A stretch of DNA of 12,676 nt, taken from positions 1 to 12,676 of the forward strand of contig JADFNQ010000014.1 in assembly GCA_022563285.1 (NCBI GenBank), read 5' to 3'. How positions within the stretch are numbered: the stretch's first letter is position 1; each line of letters begins with the position of its first letter. Shown here one piece after another: positions 5,241 through 11,115 of the stretch. The position numbers and the translations under genes were made by a program. The DNA is from Chloroflexota bacterium (GTDB lineage Bacteria; Chloroflexota; Dehalococcoidia; SM23-28-2; RBG-16-64-32). Under the pieces are notes generated by a model. That model did no database searches, was not told the origin of the DNA, and saw nothing but the letters and a program-made list of their open reading frames with translations.

Positions 5241-6680
5241 ATGACGAAACGTGCGCCGGGAGGGCGCGACGCCGAGCAGAAGCGGGCGGCGGATGAACTG
5301 CGGCGGCTGACGGCGCGCCTTCTAGAGGTGCAGGAGGAGGACCGCCGGCAGGTGGCCTACGACATTCACGATGGCCTGGGCCAGATGCTAACTGCCGCCT
5401 CTATGCACCTGGAGGTGTTCTCGGGCCGCCGTGCGGAAGCGGCCAGTGACGAGGAGTTTGCCAAAGCCAAGCGCTGCCTGCGAGACGCCGTGGTGGAGAT
5501 GCGGCGTCTGGTATCCGAGCTGGGGCCCCTTCTCCTGGAGGACGTGGGGCTGGTGGAAGCCAGCAGGCGCCTCCTGAGCGATCTGGCGCAGCGGGCGAAC
5601 TGGGATACTGAATTCGAGGGAGAAGCGAACGGCGACCGCCTAGACCACATGGCGGAGACCGCCCTGTACCGGATAGTGCAGGAGGCGCTGGCCAACGTTG
5701 CCAAACATGCGCACACGGAGAAAGTGAGGATCGCTTTCAAGCGGGCGGAGAGCACGCTCAAGCTCGAGATCAGGGACTGGGGCCGGGGCTTCGAGCCGAA
5801 CGCCATGCCGGACAGGCCGGGGCTGGGCCTCCACGTCGGTCTGCTGGGCATGCGGGAGCGGGCGGCCCTCATTGGCGGGGAGCTATCGATCGAGAGTTCG
5901 CGTGGGAAGGGGACCAGGGTAGTCGTTACCGTACCGGTGGCGCCGGCTGCAGCGCCGGTGATAGGCCAGAGGAAGGCGGAGGTGGTCAAGATGGCGGAAC
6001 CGAGGAAGGGCCGTGAGTCCGACCGGCAAGGGATATCGGTGCTGATTGCGGACGATCACCCAATGGTGCGCGAGGGGCTGCGCAGCATGCTGGACGCCGA
6101 TGAGATCGAGGTCATCGGCGAGGCGGCCACCGGCGCCGAGGCCGTGGAGCGGGTGCAGCAGCTCAACCCAGACGTGGTCTTGATGGACGTCCGGATGCCG
6201 GACATGGACGGGCTGGCCGCTACCGAGGTCGTCAAGCAGGGGTTCCCGGACACCAGTGTGATCGTCATCACCAGCTACGAGAGCAAGGACTACTTGCGCC
6301 GGGCAATCGAGGCGGGGGCTGCAGGCTATCTCCTTAAGGGGATGTCGCGGGGTAGCCTGATAGAGGCGATCCGCTTGGTCAGGGGCGGTGGTTCCTTGAT
6401 CGACGCGCGGCTTCTCAGTGAGCTGCTAAGGGAAATGGGAGTGGAGGGAAGCCGCTTCCAGGGCATGGAGGGGGCGCTGGAGGCGCTCACCCCCCGCGAG
6501 CAGGAGGTGCTCCAGCTCCTGGTGCGTGGCTTGACCAACAAGGAGATCGCGGCGGAGATGCACTATAGCGTGGGCACGGTGAAGAACGTCGTCCAGCGGG
6601 TCATCGAGAAGCTGGGCGTATCGGACCGGACGCAGGCTGCGGTCTACGCCGTGCGAGCGGGGGTAAGCCCGCCGCCTTAG
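5241..6680 (+). CDS. Single-chain two-component system: NarL-family histidine kinase fused to receiver-HTH response regulator
   Basis: The ATG at 5241 is preceded by a perfect AGGAGGT (5224-5230), so it is preferred over the in-frame GTG at 5229 that overlaps that site; this gives 479 residues. Order: short N-terminal helix (10-35); HisKA_3 dimerisation with phosphoacceptor His43 in AYDIHDGLGQ; ATPase domain with N box QEALANVAKHA (147-157), DWGRGF (179-184), GLLGMRERA (200-208) and GKGTRVVVTVP (222-232); linker with ATG-encoded Met251; receiver with acidic pair Asp271/Asp272, phosphoacceptor Asp316 (LMDVRMP), Thr344 and Lys366 (YLLKG); LuxR-type HTH LTPREQEVLQLLVRGLTNKEI (416-436). No membrane segment or sensor domain is present, so signal input is unknown. 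Kinase and regulator normally are separate proteins; here no stop codon divides them. Confidence 0.92.
   Translation: MTKRAPGGRDAEQKRAADELRRLTARLLEVQEEDRRQVAYDIHDGLGQMLTAASMHLEVFSGRRAEAASDEEFAKAKRCLRDAVVEMRRLVSELGPLLLEDVGLVEASRRLLSDLAQRANWDTEFEGEANGDRLDHMAETALYRIVQEALANVAKHAHTEKVRIAFKRAESTLKLEIRDWGRGFEPNAMPDRPGLGLHVGLLGMRERAALIGGELSIESSRGKGTRVVVTVPVAPAAAPVIGQRKAEVVKMAEPRKGRESDRQGISVLIADDHPMVREGLRSMLDADEIEVIGEAATGAEAVERVQQLNPDVVLMDVRMPDMDGLAATEVVKQGFPDTSVIVITSYESKDYLRRAIEAGAAGYLLKGMSRGSLIEAIRLVRGGGSLIDARLLSELLREMGVEGSRFQGMEGALEALTPREQEVLQLLVRGLTNKEIAAEMHYSVGTVKNVVQRVIEKLGVSDRTQAAVYAVRAGVSPPP
5978..5993 (+). promoter_or_regulatory. Internal ribosome-binding site and ATG at the kinase/regulator junction
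   Basis: GGAGGT at 5978-5983 is followed by a 7-base spacer and an in-frame ATG at 5991. Starting there gives a 229-residue receiver-HTH protein, the usual size of a stand-alone NarL-type regulator. This suggests that the regulator can also be translated separately, or that two genes became fused by loss of the first stop codon. Confidence 0.5.
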
Positions 6681-6687
6681 TCCCGCG

Positions 6688-6716
6688 TTCGCCACCCGGC
6701 ACCGCCGGCTGGCGAA
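6688..6716 (+). terminator. Hairpin after the two-component gene
   Basis: TTCGCCA (6688-6694) pairs with TGGCGAA (6710-6716), with an inner CGGC/GCCG stem and an ACC loop. It begins 8 bases after the stop at 6680. There is no T tract directly after it, so it is a stability or termination hairpin rather than a classic intrinsic terminator. Confidence 0.4.
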
Positions 6717-6732
6717 CCGGCGCTGGCCACAT

Positions 6733-6760
6733 GGCGCCCCAACGCATCCGTTGGGGCGCC
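6733..6760. terminator. Perfect 12-bp hairpin, likely terminator
   Basis: GGCGCCCCAACG (6733-6744) and CGTTGGGGCGCC (6749-6760) are exact reverse complements around a four-base loop. The following TCTCCTTGTCC is only moderately T-rich. Its place between the two-component gene and the sigma-factor gene, just after another hairpin, supports a transcription stop. Confidence 0.6.
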
Positions 6761-6832
6761 TCTCCTTGTCCGGTAGACACCATCGGGTCCTCGCCTAACG
6801 GATGGCTCCCGCTGGCCACTTCGCACTAACGA

Positions 6833-6849
6833 GGCGGCGCATCGCCGCC
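6833..6849 (+). promoter_or_regulatory. GC hairpin in the sigma-factor leader
   Basis: GGCGGCG (6833-6839) pairs perfectly with CGCCGCC (6843-6849) around a CAT loop, about 50 bases before the sigma-factor start. It may affect the leader RNA. No clear sigma-70 promoter was identified in 6761-6898. Confidence 0.25.
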
Positions 6850-6898
6850 CCAAACTGGAGCCATGGAGAGGTCAATACGGGAGGGGAGGAGTTGAGCG

Positions 6899-7480
6899 AT
6901 GGACGGGGAGGAAGCGATGGCTCTGACCGATAGCGCGGTTCGCACGGGCGCCAGGCGCAACACTCAGGGTGGGTATGAACAGGCATTCGTGGAGGCTTAC
7001 CAGCGCTACTATACAAAGGTGTTCGCGTACATCTACAGCCGGGTTGGCAACGTGGAGATCACGAAAGACCTCGCGGCGGAGGTGTTCGAGAAAGCCTACA
7101 TAAAGGGGCACGCCGTGAGGGAGGCCGCCGCCTACATGACATGGCTATTCATGATCGCGAAGAACGTGGTGATCGGCCACTATCGCCGGCACAAGCGGGA
7201 GATAAGGGGGCTGGACCGGATGAGGGAATCTCTCTGGATCTCGGAGCCCTCGTCGGACCCAGAGGACGATACGCTTCAAAGTGAGGCGGCCTCCAGCCTG
7301 CTGCGACACCTCAGGCGGCTATCGCAGCGCGATCAGGAACTCATTGCCCTCAAGTTCGAAGGTGAGCTGAGCTACGCCGAGATCAGCGCCGTCCTCGGAC
7401 TGTCCGAGGTGAATGTGCGGGTCTCCATCTTCCGTGCTCTCAAGCGGCTACGACGCATGATGGAAGAGGAGGCACTCTAA
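6899..7480 (+). CDS. Sigma-70 family (ECF-type) RNA polymerase sigma factor
   Basis: 193-residue regulator that would direct RNA polymerase to alternative promoters. Sigma region 2 covers about 28-98, including YYTKVFAYIYSRVGNVEITKD and AYMTWLFMIAKNVVIGHYRR. Region 4 covers about 135-188, with LSQRDQELIALKFEGELSYAE and a helix-turn-helix AEISAVLGLSEVNVRVSIFRAL. There is no region 1 or 3, as expected for ECF-like factors. The ATG at 6899 follows GGAGG (6885-6889). A second in-frame ATG at 6917 with GGGGAGG closely upstream (6905-6911) is a possible alternative start. No recognisable anti-sigma gene follows, although the stop overlaps another ATG in TAATG. Confidence 0.92.
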   Translation: MDGEEAMALTDSAVRTGARRNTQGGYEQAFVEAYQRYYTKVFAYIYSRVGNVEITKDLAAEVFEKAYIKGHAVREAAAYMTWLFMIAKNVVIGHYRRHKREIRGLDRMRESLWISEPSSDPEDDTLQSEAASSLLRHLRRLSQRDQELIALKFEGELSYAEISAVLGLSEVNVRVSIFRALKRLRRMMEEEAL

Positions 7481-7635
7481 TGCGGCGGCCAAGCTTGCCT
7501 GAGGGGAAGTGGTCTGTATTAAGCGGCAGGCGGCGAAGGGGCTGCTCTCAGTCGTCACTGCGGCGGCGTCTGGCCGCGGCGCGCCTGGGGGCGATCAAGA
7601 AGAGCGCCGCCCGAACAGTCCCCCCTTCTTCTTGA
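7480..7635 (+). CDS. Small Arg/Ser-rich ORF coupled to the sigma factor (doubtful)
   Basis: The sigma-factor stop and an ATG overlap as TAATG, the usual arrangement for a translationally coupled partner gene such as an anti-sigma factor. The frame runs only 51 residues, starting MRRPSLPEGKWSVLSG and then becoming basic and low in hydrophobic content. It has no zinc-finger motif or membrane helix. Its last 41 bases overlap the 3' end of the convergent hydrolase gene. It could be a remnant of an anti-sigma gene or chance; I do not recognise it. Confidence 0.2.
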   Translation: MRRPSLPEGKWSVLSGRRRRGCSQSSLRRRLAAARLGAIKKSAARTVPPSS

Positions 7636-8461
7636 CCTTCATGCCCAGGAACTGCGCAACACCGGAGAGGAACGCCTTGGGTTCCTCGATAAAGGGGTAG
7701 TGGCCGCTGTTCTCGATCACCAGCAGACTACCGCTGGGCAGCCCGTCCGCCACCTCTCGGGCCCGCTCCGTGGTCACGCTGCGGTCCTCATCGCCGGCGA
7801 TCACCAGGGTGGGAACCTGGACCTCGCCCAGCCGCGGCCGCAGGTCGAAACCCTCCAGGCTGTCCCAGACGGCCTGAGTCTCCGGCCCGAACCGCACCGA
7901 ATTCAGACCCAGCTCTGACACCCGGGCCGGGTTGTGGAAGTAGATCGGGGCCAGGAGCTCCAGACTTCTCCGCATCACGTAGTCAGACGGCTCGCTGTCT
8001 TTGAGCGAGTCCAGCTCAGAGAGCGCCTCCCGCCCCAGGCGGTCGGGAAGCGCGGCCTCCACGTCCTCGATGTAGTGGTGGCTGGCGGGGGCGCAGACCA
8101 GGATGAGGTGGCTGAGGAGTTCGGGATGGTCGAGGGCGAACTGCAGGGCGACTATGCCGCCGAAGCTGTGCCCCATAAGGGCGAACGGCCCTACCTCCAG
8201 CACCTTCGACACCTCAGCTACGTCCGCGACAAACCTGTCGATGTGGTAAGGGTCGGCTCCCTGAGGCGTGGCTGAACGGCCTGTGCCCCGGTGGTCAAAG
8301 CAGATCAGGTGCAGCTGCTGGGCCAGGGGACTCAGGTGGGACGCGATAACGCTGTGATCCAGGCCCGGCCCGCCGTGATGGACGATAAGCGGGAGGCCTT
8401 CCCCTTCCTCCGTACAGTGCAGGTCTACGTTGACCAGGAGTAAAGTACGAGCGTTGACCAT
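7595..8461 (-). CDS. Alpha/beta-hydrolase (proline iminopeptidase-like)
   Basis: 288-residue cytoplasmic serine hydrolase. HGGPG (29-33) forms the oxyanion hole and is typical of prolyl iminopeptidase-like members. DHRGTGRS (56-63) is the conserved second loop. The nucleophile is Ser99 in GHSFGG. The likely acid is Asp226 in AGDEDRS, and the catalytic His is His254 in NSGHYPF. A cap region lies between about 130 and 205. The Lys/Gly-rich tail (KVKKKGGLFGRR, 275-286) is unusual. No signal peptide is visible. It is convergent with the sigma-factor gene. The substrate cannot be inferred; peptidase or esterase are both possible. Confidence 0.92.
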   Translation of the reverse strand: MVNARTLLLVNVDLHCTEEGEGLPLIVHHGGPGLDHSVIASHLSPLAQQLHLICFDHRGTGRSATPQGADPYHIDRFVADVAEVSKVLEVGPFALMGHSFGGIVALQFALDHPELLSHLILVCAPASHHYIEDVEAALPDRLGREALSELDSLKDSEPSDYVMRRSLELLAPIYFHNPARVSELGLNSVRFGPETQAVWDSLEGFDLRPRLGEVQVPTLVIAGDEDRSVTTERAREVADGLPSGSLLVIENSGHYPFIEEPKAFLSGVAQFLGMKVKKKGGLFGRRSS

Positions 8462-8643
8462 GACCTATCCGATCCCCTTGTGTGAACGGAGCTCCTTCGC
8501 ACTAGGATGGGTGCTCCAAGAGCGCATCTCATAAGATAGACGCTCAAGGCTCACCAACCGCTACGCCTGCGCCGCCACGGATATCCTAAGAAAGACAACG
8601 CACGGGCGCGGCGGTAAGTTAGACGGAGTTTTGGTATGCCCTG

Positions 8644-9546
8644 TCAGGCCACAGGTAGGCTGAGGGCGTACATGTCCGCCAGTGTATCGATGAACGCCTG
8701 CACAGTGCGAGGGCGTTTGCGGTGTCGCTTGTAGATGAGGGAGATCGGCCGCGTTAGCGGCGGCGCGTCTACGATCTGTATCCTGACCAGCAACCCCGTC
8801 TCCAGCTCGCGCTCGATGGTGACCAGGGGAACCAGGGCTATCCCCAGCCCCTCCTCCACCATCCGCTTGGTCGCCTCCAGGGAGTCCAGCTCCATCGCCA
8901 CATTGGGAACAACTCCCGCCTGGCGGAAGAAGCCGTGGATCAGACCGAAATAGGAGGAGCCACGGTCGAACAGCACTATCGGCTCGCTTGCGACGTCCTC
9001 CACGGTTGTGGTGGCGCTGGCCGTGAAGGCGTGGTCCGGGTTGACTGTGAGCACGATCTCGTCCTCGTACAGGTGCACGGTCTCCACTTCTGGGTGTGAG
9101 AGAGAGCGCACCAGCCCCACCTGCACCTCGTCCGCCTGCAGCATCGCCAGCACCTGTTCGGAGCGGCCGGTGCGGATAGAGACGTCAACGCCGCTGTAGC
9201 GGCTGCGGAAGGCGTGAAGGATACGGGGGAGGACGTAGGTGCTGATGGTGAGAGCGGAGCCAACGTAGAGATGGCCGGCGTCAACGTTGCGTACCTCGTC
9301 GATAGTGTCCCGTCCCTCGGCTAGAGTCTGGAGGATGCGCTGGGCGTAGGGGCGGAAGACGAGGCCGGCGTCCGTCAGGCGCACCCCGCGGCCACCGCGC
9401 TCAAACAGCTCCTCGCCCACCTCTCGCTCAAGGGACTGTATGCGTGCGGTTATGGACGGCTGGGTCAGCTGCAGCACCTCCGCCGCGCGGCTGAAGCTGT
9501 TGTGTGCGGACACTTGGACGAAGGCTTCTATTTGACCGAAGTCCAT
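8644..9546 (-). CDS. LysR-family transcriptional regulator
   Basis: 300 residues, the usual family length. The N-terminal winged HTH (1-60) reads MDFGQIEAFVQVSAHNSFSR followed by AAEVLQLTQPSITARIQSLE, then ELFERGGRGVRLTDAG. A linker helix (62-88) leads to the periplasmic-binding-protein-like effector domain from about 90 to 295 (GHLYVGSALTISTYVLPRIL onward, with GLGIALVPLV near 234-243). LysR regulators bind a small effector and usually control a neighbouring or divergent gene. Here the upstream neighbour is a co-directional ferredoxin gene and the downstream neighbour is the co-directional hydrolase, so its target is not obvious. The last residues end about 180 bases upstream of the hydrolase start. 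Confidence 0.95.
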   Translation of the reverse strand: MDFGQIEAFVQVSAHNSFSRAAEVLQLTQPSITARIQSLEREVGEELFERGGRGVRLTDAGLVFRPYAQRILQTLAEGRDTIDEVRNVDAGHLYVGSALTISTYVLPRILHAFRSRYSGVDVSIRTGRSEQVLAMLQADEVQVGLVRSLSHPEVETVHLYEDEIVLTVNPDHAFTASATTTVEDVASEPIVLFDRGSSYFGLIHGFFRQAGVVPNVAMELDSLEATKRMVEEGLGIALVPLVTIERELETGLLVRIQIVDAPPLTRPISLIYKRHRKRPRTVQAFIDTLADMYALSLPVA

Positions 9547-9609
9547 GAAGTGCGCTCCGGGATGGAGTTATCGACAGCTCCTATAGGTACGTACAAAAAA
9601 CTCTAACGG

Positions 9610-9618
9610 ATTATATCA
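9610..9618 (-). promoter_or_regulatory. Extended -10 promoter for the LysR gene
   Basis: On the minus strand this reads TGATATAAT, an exact extended -10 (TGnTATAAT). It sits about 65 bases before the LysR ATG at 9546, so the leader would be near 57 bases. No good -35 hexamer is present, which is usual for extended -10 promoters. Confidence 0.55.
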
Positions 9619-9645
9619 CGAGATGCAAGTTGCTAGGCGAACGTC

Positions 9646-9930
9646 CTAGTGACGCTCGCTGGTGGGGCGGAAGGCGCCGCTGACTTCGTGGGTTTGGAAC
9701 CACTCTCTGTTCCTGGCGATGTAGCCCTTCCACTCCTCCGGCGTATCATCCTCGAAGAAGATCGCGTTCACCGGGCAGACCGTCTCGCAGGCGGCGCAGT
9801 CGATGCAGGTGTCAGGGTCGATGTAGTACTGCTCGGCATCTTTGCTGCTGTGTATGCAGTCGACGGGACAGACGTCGACGCAGCTCTCGTCCTTGGTGCC
9901 GATGCAGGGTTCAGTGATGATGTACGCCAT
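9646..9930 (-). CDS. fdxA: 7Fe-type ferredoxin (3Fe-4S/4Fe-4S)
   Basis: 94-residue cytoplasmic electron carrier. Cysteines are at 9, 17, 21 and 25 (CIGTKDESCVDVCPVDC) and 42, 45, 48 and 52 (CIDCAACETVC). In Thermus/Azotobacter-type 7Fe ferredoxins the equivalents of Cys9, Cys17 and Cys52 hold the 3Fe-4S cluster and Cys21, 42, 45 and 48 the 4Fe-4S cluster, with Cys25 free; the same spacing is seen here. IDPDTCIDCAACETVCPVNAI is highly typical. The tail after residue 60 contains the family's EEWKGYIARNREWF segment. A promoter matching TTGATT-18-TAGAAT lies directly upstream. The next gene upstream also encodes a ferredoxin, but the two are separated by about 240 bases with a palindromic element. 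Confidence 0.95.
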   Translation of the reverse strand: MAYIITEPCIGTKDESCVDVCPVDCIHSSKDAEQYYIDPDTCIDCAACETVCPVNAIFFEDDTPEEWKGYIARNREWFQTHEVSGAFRPTSERH

Positions 9931-9964
9931 TGGTCTGCGACCCGCCCAGGTGGGCGCTTCGGTT

Positions 9965-9994
9965 ATTCTAGTCGCTGCTCACTTATCCAATCAA
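9965..9994 (-). promoter_or_regulatory. Sigma-70-type promoter for the 7Fe ferredoxin
   Basis: On the minus strand, TTGATT (9994-9989), an 18-base spacer and TAGAAT (9970-9965) match the -35 and -10 consensus well. Transcription would start near 9958, about 28 bases before the ATG at 9930. Confidence 0.55.
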
Positions 9995-10014
9995 GGCCGG
10001 GCCGCGACTGGCGG

Positions 10015-10033
10015 CCTAGTCCAGCGACAGCGC
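10015..10033. repeat. 19-bp copy of the 3' end of the 2Fe-2S ferredoxin gene
   Basis: CCTAGTCCAGCGACAGCGC here is identical to 10167-10185, where it contains the stop and last codons (ALSLD) of the minus-strand 2Fe-2S gene. The two copies are 152 bases apart and flank a segment with a double-hairpin palindromic element. Similarity ends abruptly on both sides. Confidence 0.6.
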
Positions 10034-10072
10034 CGGCGGTGGTGTGGGAGATGTCCGCCTAGTCATGATTCT

Positions 10073-10130
10073 CGTAGCTGCAGACCTTTAGGTCTGCCGT
10101 GTAGGGCAGGGCTGAAGCCCTGCAGCTACG
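10073..10130. repeat. Cloverleaf-like palindromic repeat element
   Basis: An outer 11-bp stem, CGTAGCTGCAG (10073-10083) and CTGCAGCTACG (10120-10130), encloses or competes with two internal hairpins. The first is GCAGACC/GGTCTGC with a TTTA loop (10080-10097). The second is GCAGGGCT/AGCCCTGC with a GA loop (10106-10123). The style resembles REP-like dispersed palindromes. A related simple hairpin ending in CTACG lies at 10576-10600. Confidence 0.65.
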
Positions 10131-10166
10131 CTAGAATAGCGGCCCCCGCCGAATCACGAAGCGACA

Positions 10167-10185
10167 CCTAGTCCAGCGACAGCGC
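10167..10185. repeat. Second copy of the 19-bp direct repeat (2Fe-2S gene end)
   Basis: Identical to 10015-10033 in the same orientation. Here it spans the stop codon and final codons of the 2Fe-2S ferredoxin gene, so this is probably the original copy. Confidence 0.6.
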
Positions 10186-10503
10186 TGACGGGCGCGCCGG
10201 GCGGACTCCCGGCTTGCTGACGACGACATCGCCGCGGACGCGGGCCTGGCAGGCCAGGCGCAGGCGGCCGTCGCGGAGGACGCGTTCCCCCAGCTCCGCG
10301 CTCAGCGTCTTGCGCTCGGAGCGGCCGCGTTCGTCCAGGTTCTCGGCCCCCTCTTCGACGGCGCAGGCGCAGGAGGTGCAGATGCCCTCGCCGCCGCAGG
10401 TCGTGGGCCAGTAGAGGCCGTGGGCCCAGGCGGCCTCCATGATGGTGGCCCCCTCCTGGGCGTCGATGGTGCGGTTCAGGGGCTGGATAGTGATTTTAGG
10501 CAC
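10168..10503 (-). CDS. 2Fe-2S ferredoxin (plant/adrenodoxin-type fold)
   Basis: 111-residue electron carrier starting at a GTG (10503-10501). Cluster ligands are Cys36, Cys42 and Cys45 in TTCGGEGICTSC and Cys85 in RLACQARV, matching the CxxxxCxxC...C pattern. Cys47 is an additional nearby cysteine. Residues 46-82 are rich in acidic and basic charge. The C-terminus (VRPARPSALSLD) is a short tail whose last codons are duplicated at 10015-10033. No strong Shine-Dalgarno precedes the GTG. A 6-bp palindrome (10540-10556) lies 37 bases upstream and could be an operator. The redox partner is not encoded in this window. Confidence 0.92.
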   Translation of the reverse strand: MPKITIQPLNRTIDAQEGATIMEAAWAHGLYWPTTCGGEGICTSCACAVEEGAENLDERGRSERKTLSAELGERVLRDGRLRLACQARVRGDVVVSKPGVRPARPSALSLD

Positions 10504-10539
10504 GTTTCCGCTTTCACAACTGAGTTTAGCATGCGGTGC

Positions 10540-10556
10540 CTGTCATCGTCTGACAG
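10540..10556. promoter_or_regulatory. CTGTCA-N5-TGACAG palindrome, candidate operator
   Basis: Two perfect 6-base half-sites (10540-10545 and 10551-10556) are separated by TCGTC, 37 bases upstream of the 2Fe-2S ferredoxin start. Size and symmetry fit a dimeric regulator site. No regulator can be named from the sequence. Confidence 0.35.
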
Positions 10557-10575
10557 CGGATACTCTGCCGCCACC

Positions 10576-10600
10576 GGGCGACCTTCAGGTCGCCCCTACG
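10576..10600. repeat. Palindromic hairpin GGGCGACC-TTCA-GGTCGCCC with CTACG tail
   Basis: An 8-bp perfect stem (10576-10583 with 10588-10595) carries a four-base loop, and CTACG follows. Loop style, GC-rich stem and CTACG flank resemble the double element at 10073-10130, so both probably belong to one dispersed repeat family. Confidence 0.55.
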
Positions 10601-10638
10601 CTGGGATGCGGTCGTGGGCCCCTCACCCCTCCCCTCGC

Positions 10639-10669
10639 TTGCGGGCCGCACTCCCGTTTCGCGTATACT
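10639..10669 (+). promoter_or_regulatory. Candidate promoter of the acyl-chain operon
   Basis: TATACT (10664-10669) is a good -10 box. TTGCGG (10639-10644) is a moderate -35 with a long 19-base spacer. Transcription would start near 10676, about 60 bases before the thioesterase ATG. Confidence 0.45.
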
Positions 10670-10680
10670 GAGTGCGGCCC
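10643..10680. promoter_or_regulatory. 11-bp inverted repeat bracketing the -10 box
   Basis: GGGCCGCACTC (10643-10653) and GAGTGCGGCCC (10670-10680) are exact reverse complements separated by 16 bases, and the gap contains TATACT. The arms lie over the -35/spacer region and the start site, so it could be an operator or form an RNA/DNA hairpin. Confidence 0.5.
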
Positions 10681-10684
10681 GTAT

Positions 10685-10699
10685 CCCGCCAGAGGCGGG
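10685..10699. repeat. Small hairpin CCCGCC-AGA-GGCGGG in the leader
   Basis: A perfect 6-bp stem with a three-base loop, 36 bases upstream of the thioesterase ATG. It would be in the 5' leader RNA if transcription starts near 10676. Confidence 0.4.
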
Positions 10700-10735
10700 C
10701 AGGCCCGCGCGCAGCAGCAGGAGGCGAAACTAGGC

Positions 10736-11110
10736 ATGAAGGACCTGCCCATCGGCGCCAGCAGCGAGATGACGATCAAGACCACGCCTGAGATGGGCGT
10801 GGCCCACCTCCCCGTCCCCATGTACTCCACCCCCGCCATGGTCGCCCACTTCGAGGGGCTGTGCCTGCAGCTGCTGCAGAAGCACCTGGACTCCGGCGAG
10901 ACCTCCGTCGGCTACCGGGTCGACATAAAGCACATGGCGCCTACGCCCATCGGTATGGACGTCACGGTGAAGGGGAAGGTGAAGGAGGTGGACGGGCGCA
11001 AGGTCGTATTCGAGGTGGAGGCGTACAACCAGAGCGGCGCCAAGATCGGCGAGGGGATCCACGAGCGGCGGGTCATCGATATGAGCCGCTTCACCGGAGG
11101 GGGCGCGTAG
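10736..11110 (+). CDS. Hotdog thioesterase, fluoroacetyl-CoA thioesterase (FlK)-like
   Basis: 124-residue single-hotdog protein expected to hydrolyse an acyl-CoA thioester. The ATG at 10736 is preceded by AGGAGG (10719-10724); the frame is open further upstream but through the promoter and hairpins. Family segments are STPAMVAHFEGLCLQLLQKH (31-50), SVGYRVDIKHMAPTPIGMDV (57-76) and EVDGRKVVFEVEAYNQSG. The FlK catalytic residues Thr42, Glu50 and His76 correspond to Thr32, Glu40 and His66, with identical spacing (8 and 26). Fluoroacetate specificity should not be assumed, as most relatives act on other short acyl-CoAs. It is first in a run with two MaoC-type genes and a ketosynthase, 5 bases before the next ATG, which suggests an editing or release role for that pathway. 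Confidence 0.88.
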   Translation: MKDLPIGASSEMTIKTTPEMGVAHLPVPMYSTPAMVAHFEGLCLQLLQKHLDSGETSVGYRVDIKHMAPTPIGMDVTVKGKVKEVDGRKVVFEVEAYNQSGAKIGEGIHERRVIDMSRFTGGGA

Positions 11111-11115
11111 CTTCG

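Noticed and set aside
8462..8643. Promoter or small gene in the gap before the hydrolase gene
   Set aside because: Only weak -35/-10 pairs (such as TTGGTG with TATGAG) were found, and no convincing ORF or hairpin.
9569..9585. TAT-N11-ATA as a LysR autoregulatory box
   Set aside because: It has the loose T-N11-A shape, but it lies downstream of the predicted start point and the symmetry is too weak to distinguish from chance.
9944..9955. GCCCAGGTGGGC small palindrome before the 7Fe ferredoxin
   Set aside because: Five-bp arms with a two-base centre are expected by chance in GC-rich sequence, and nothing else supports a site.
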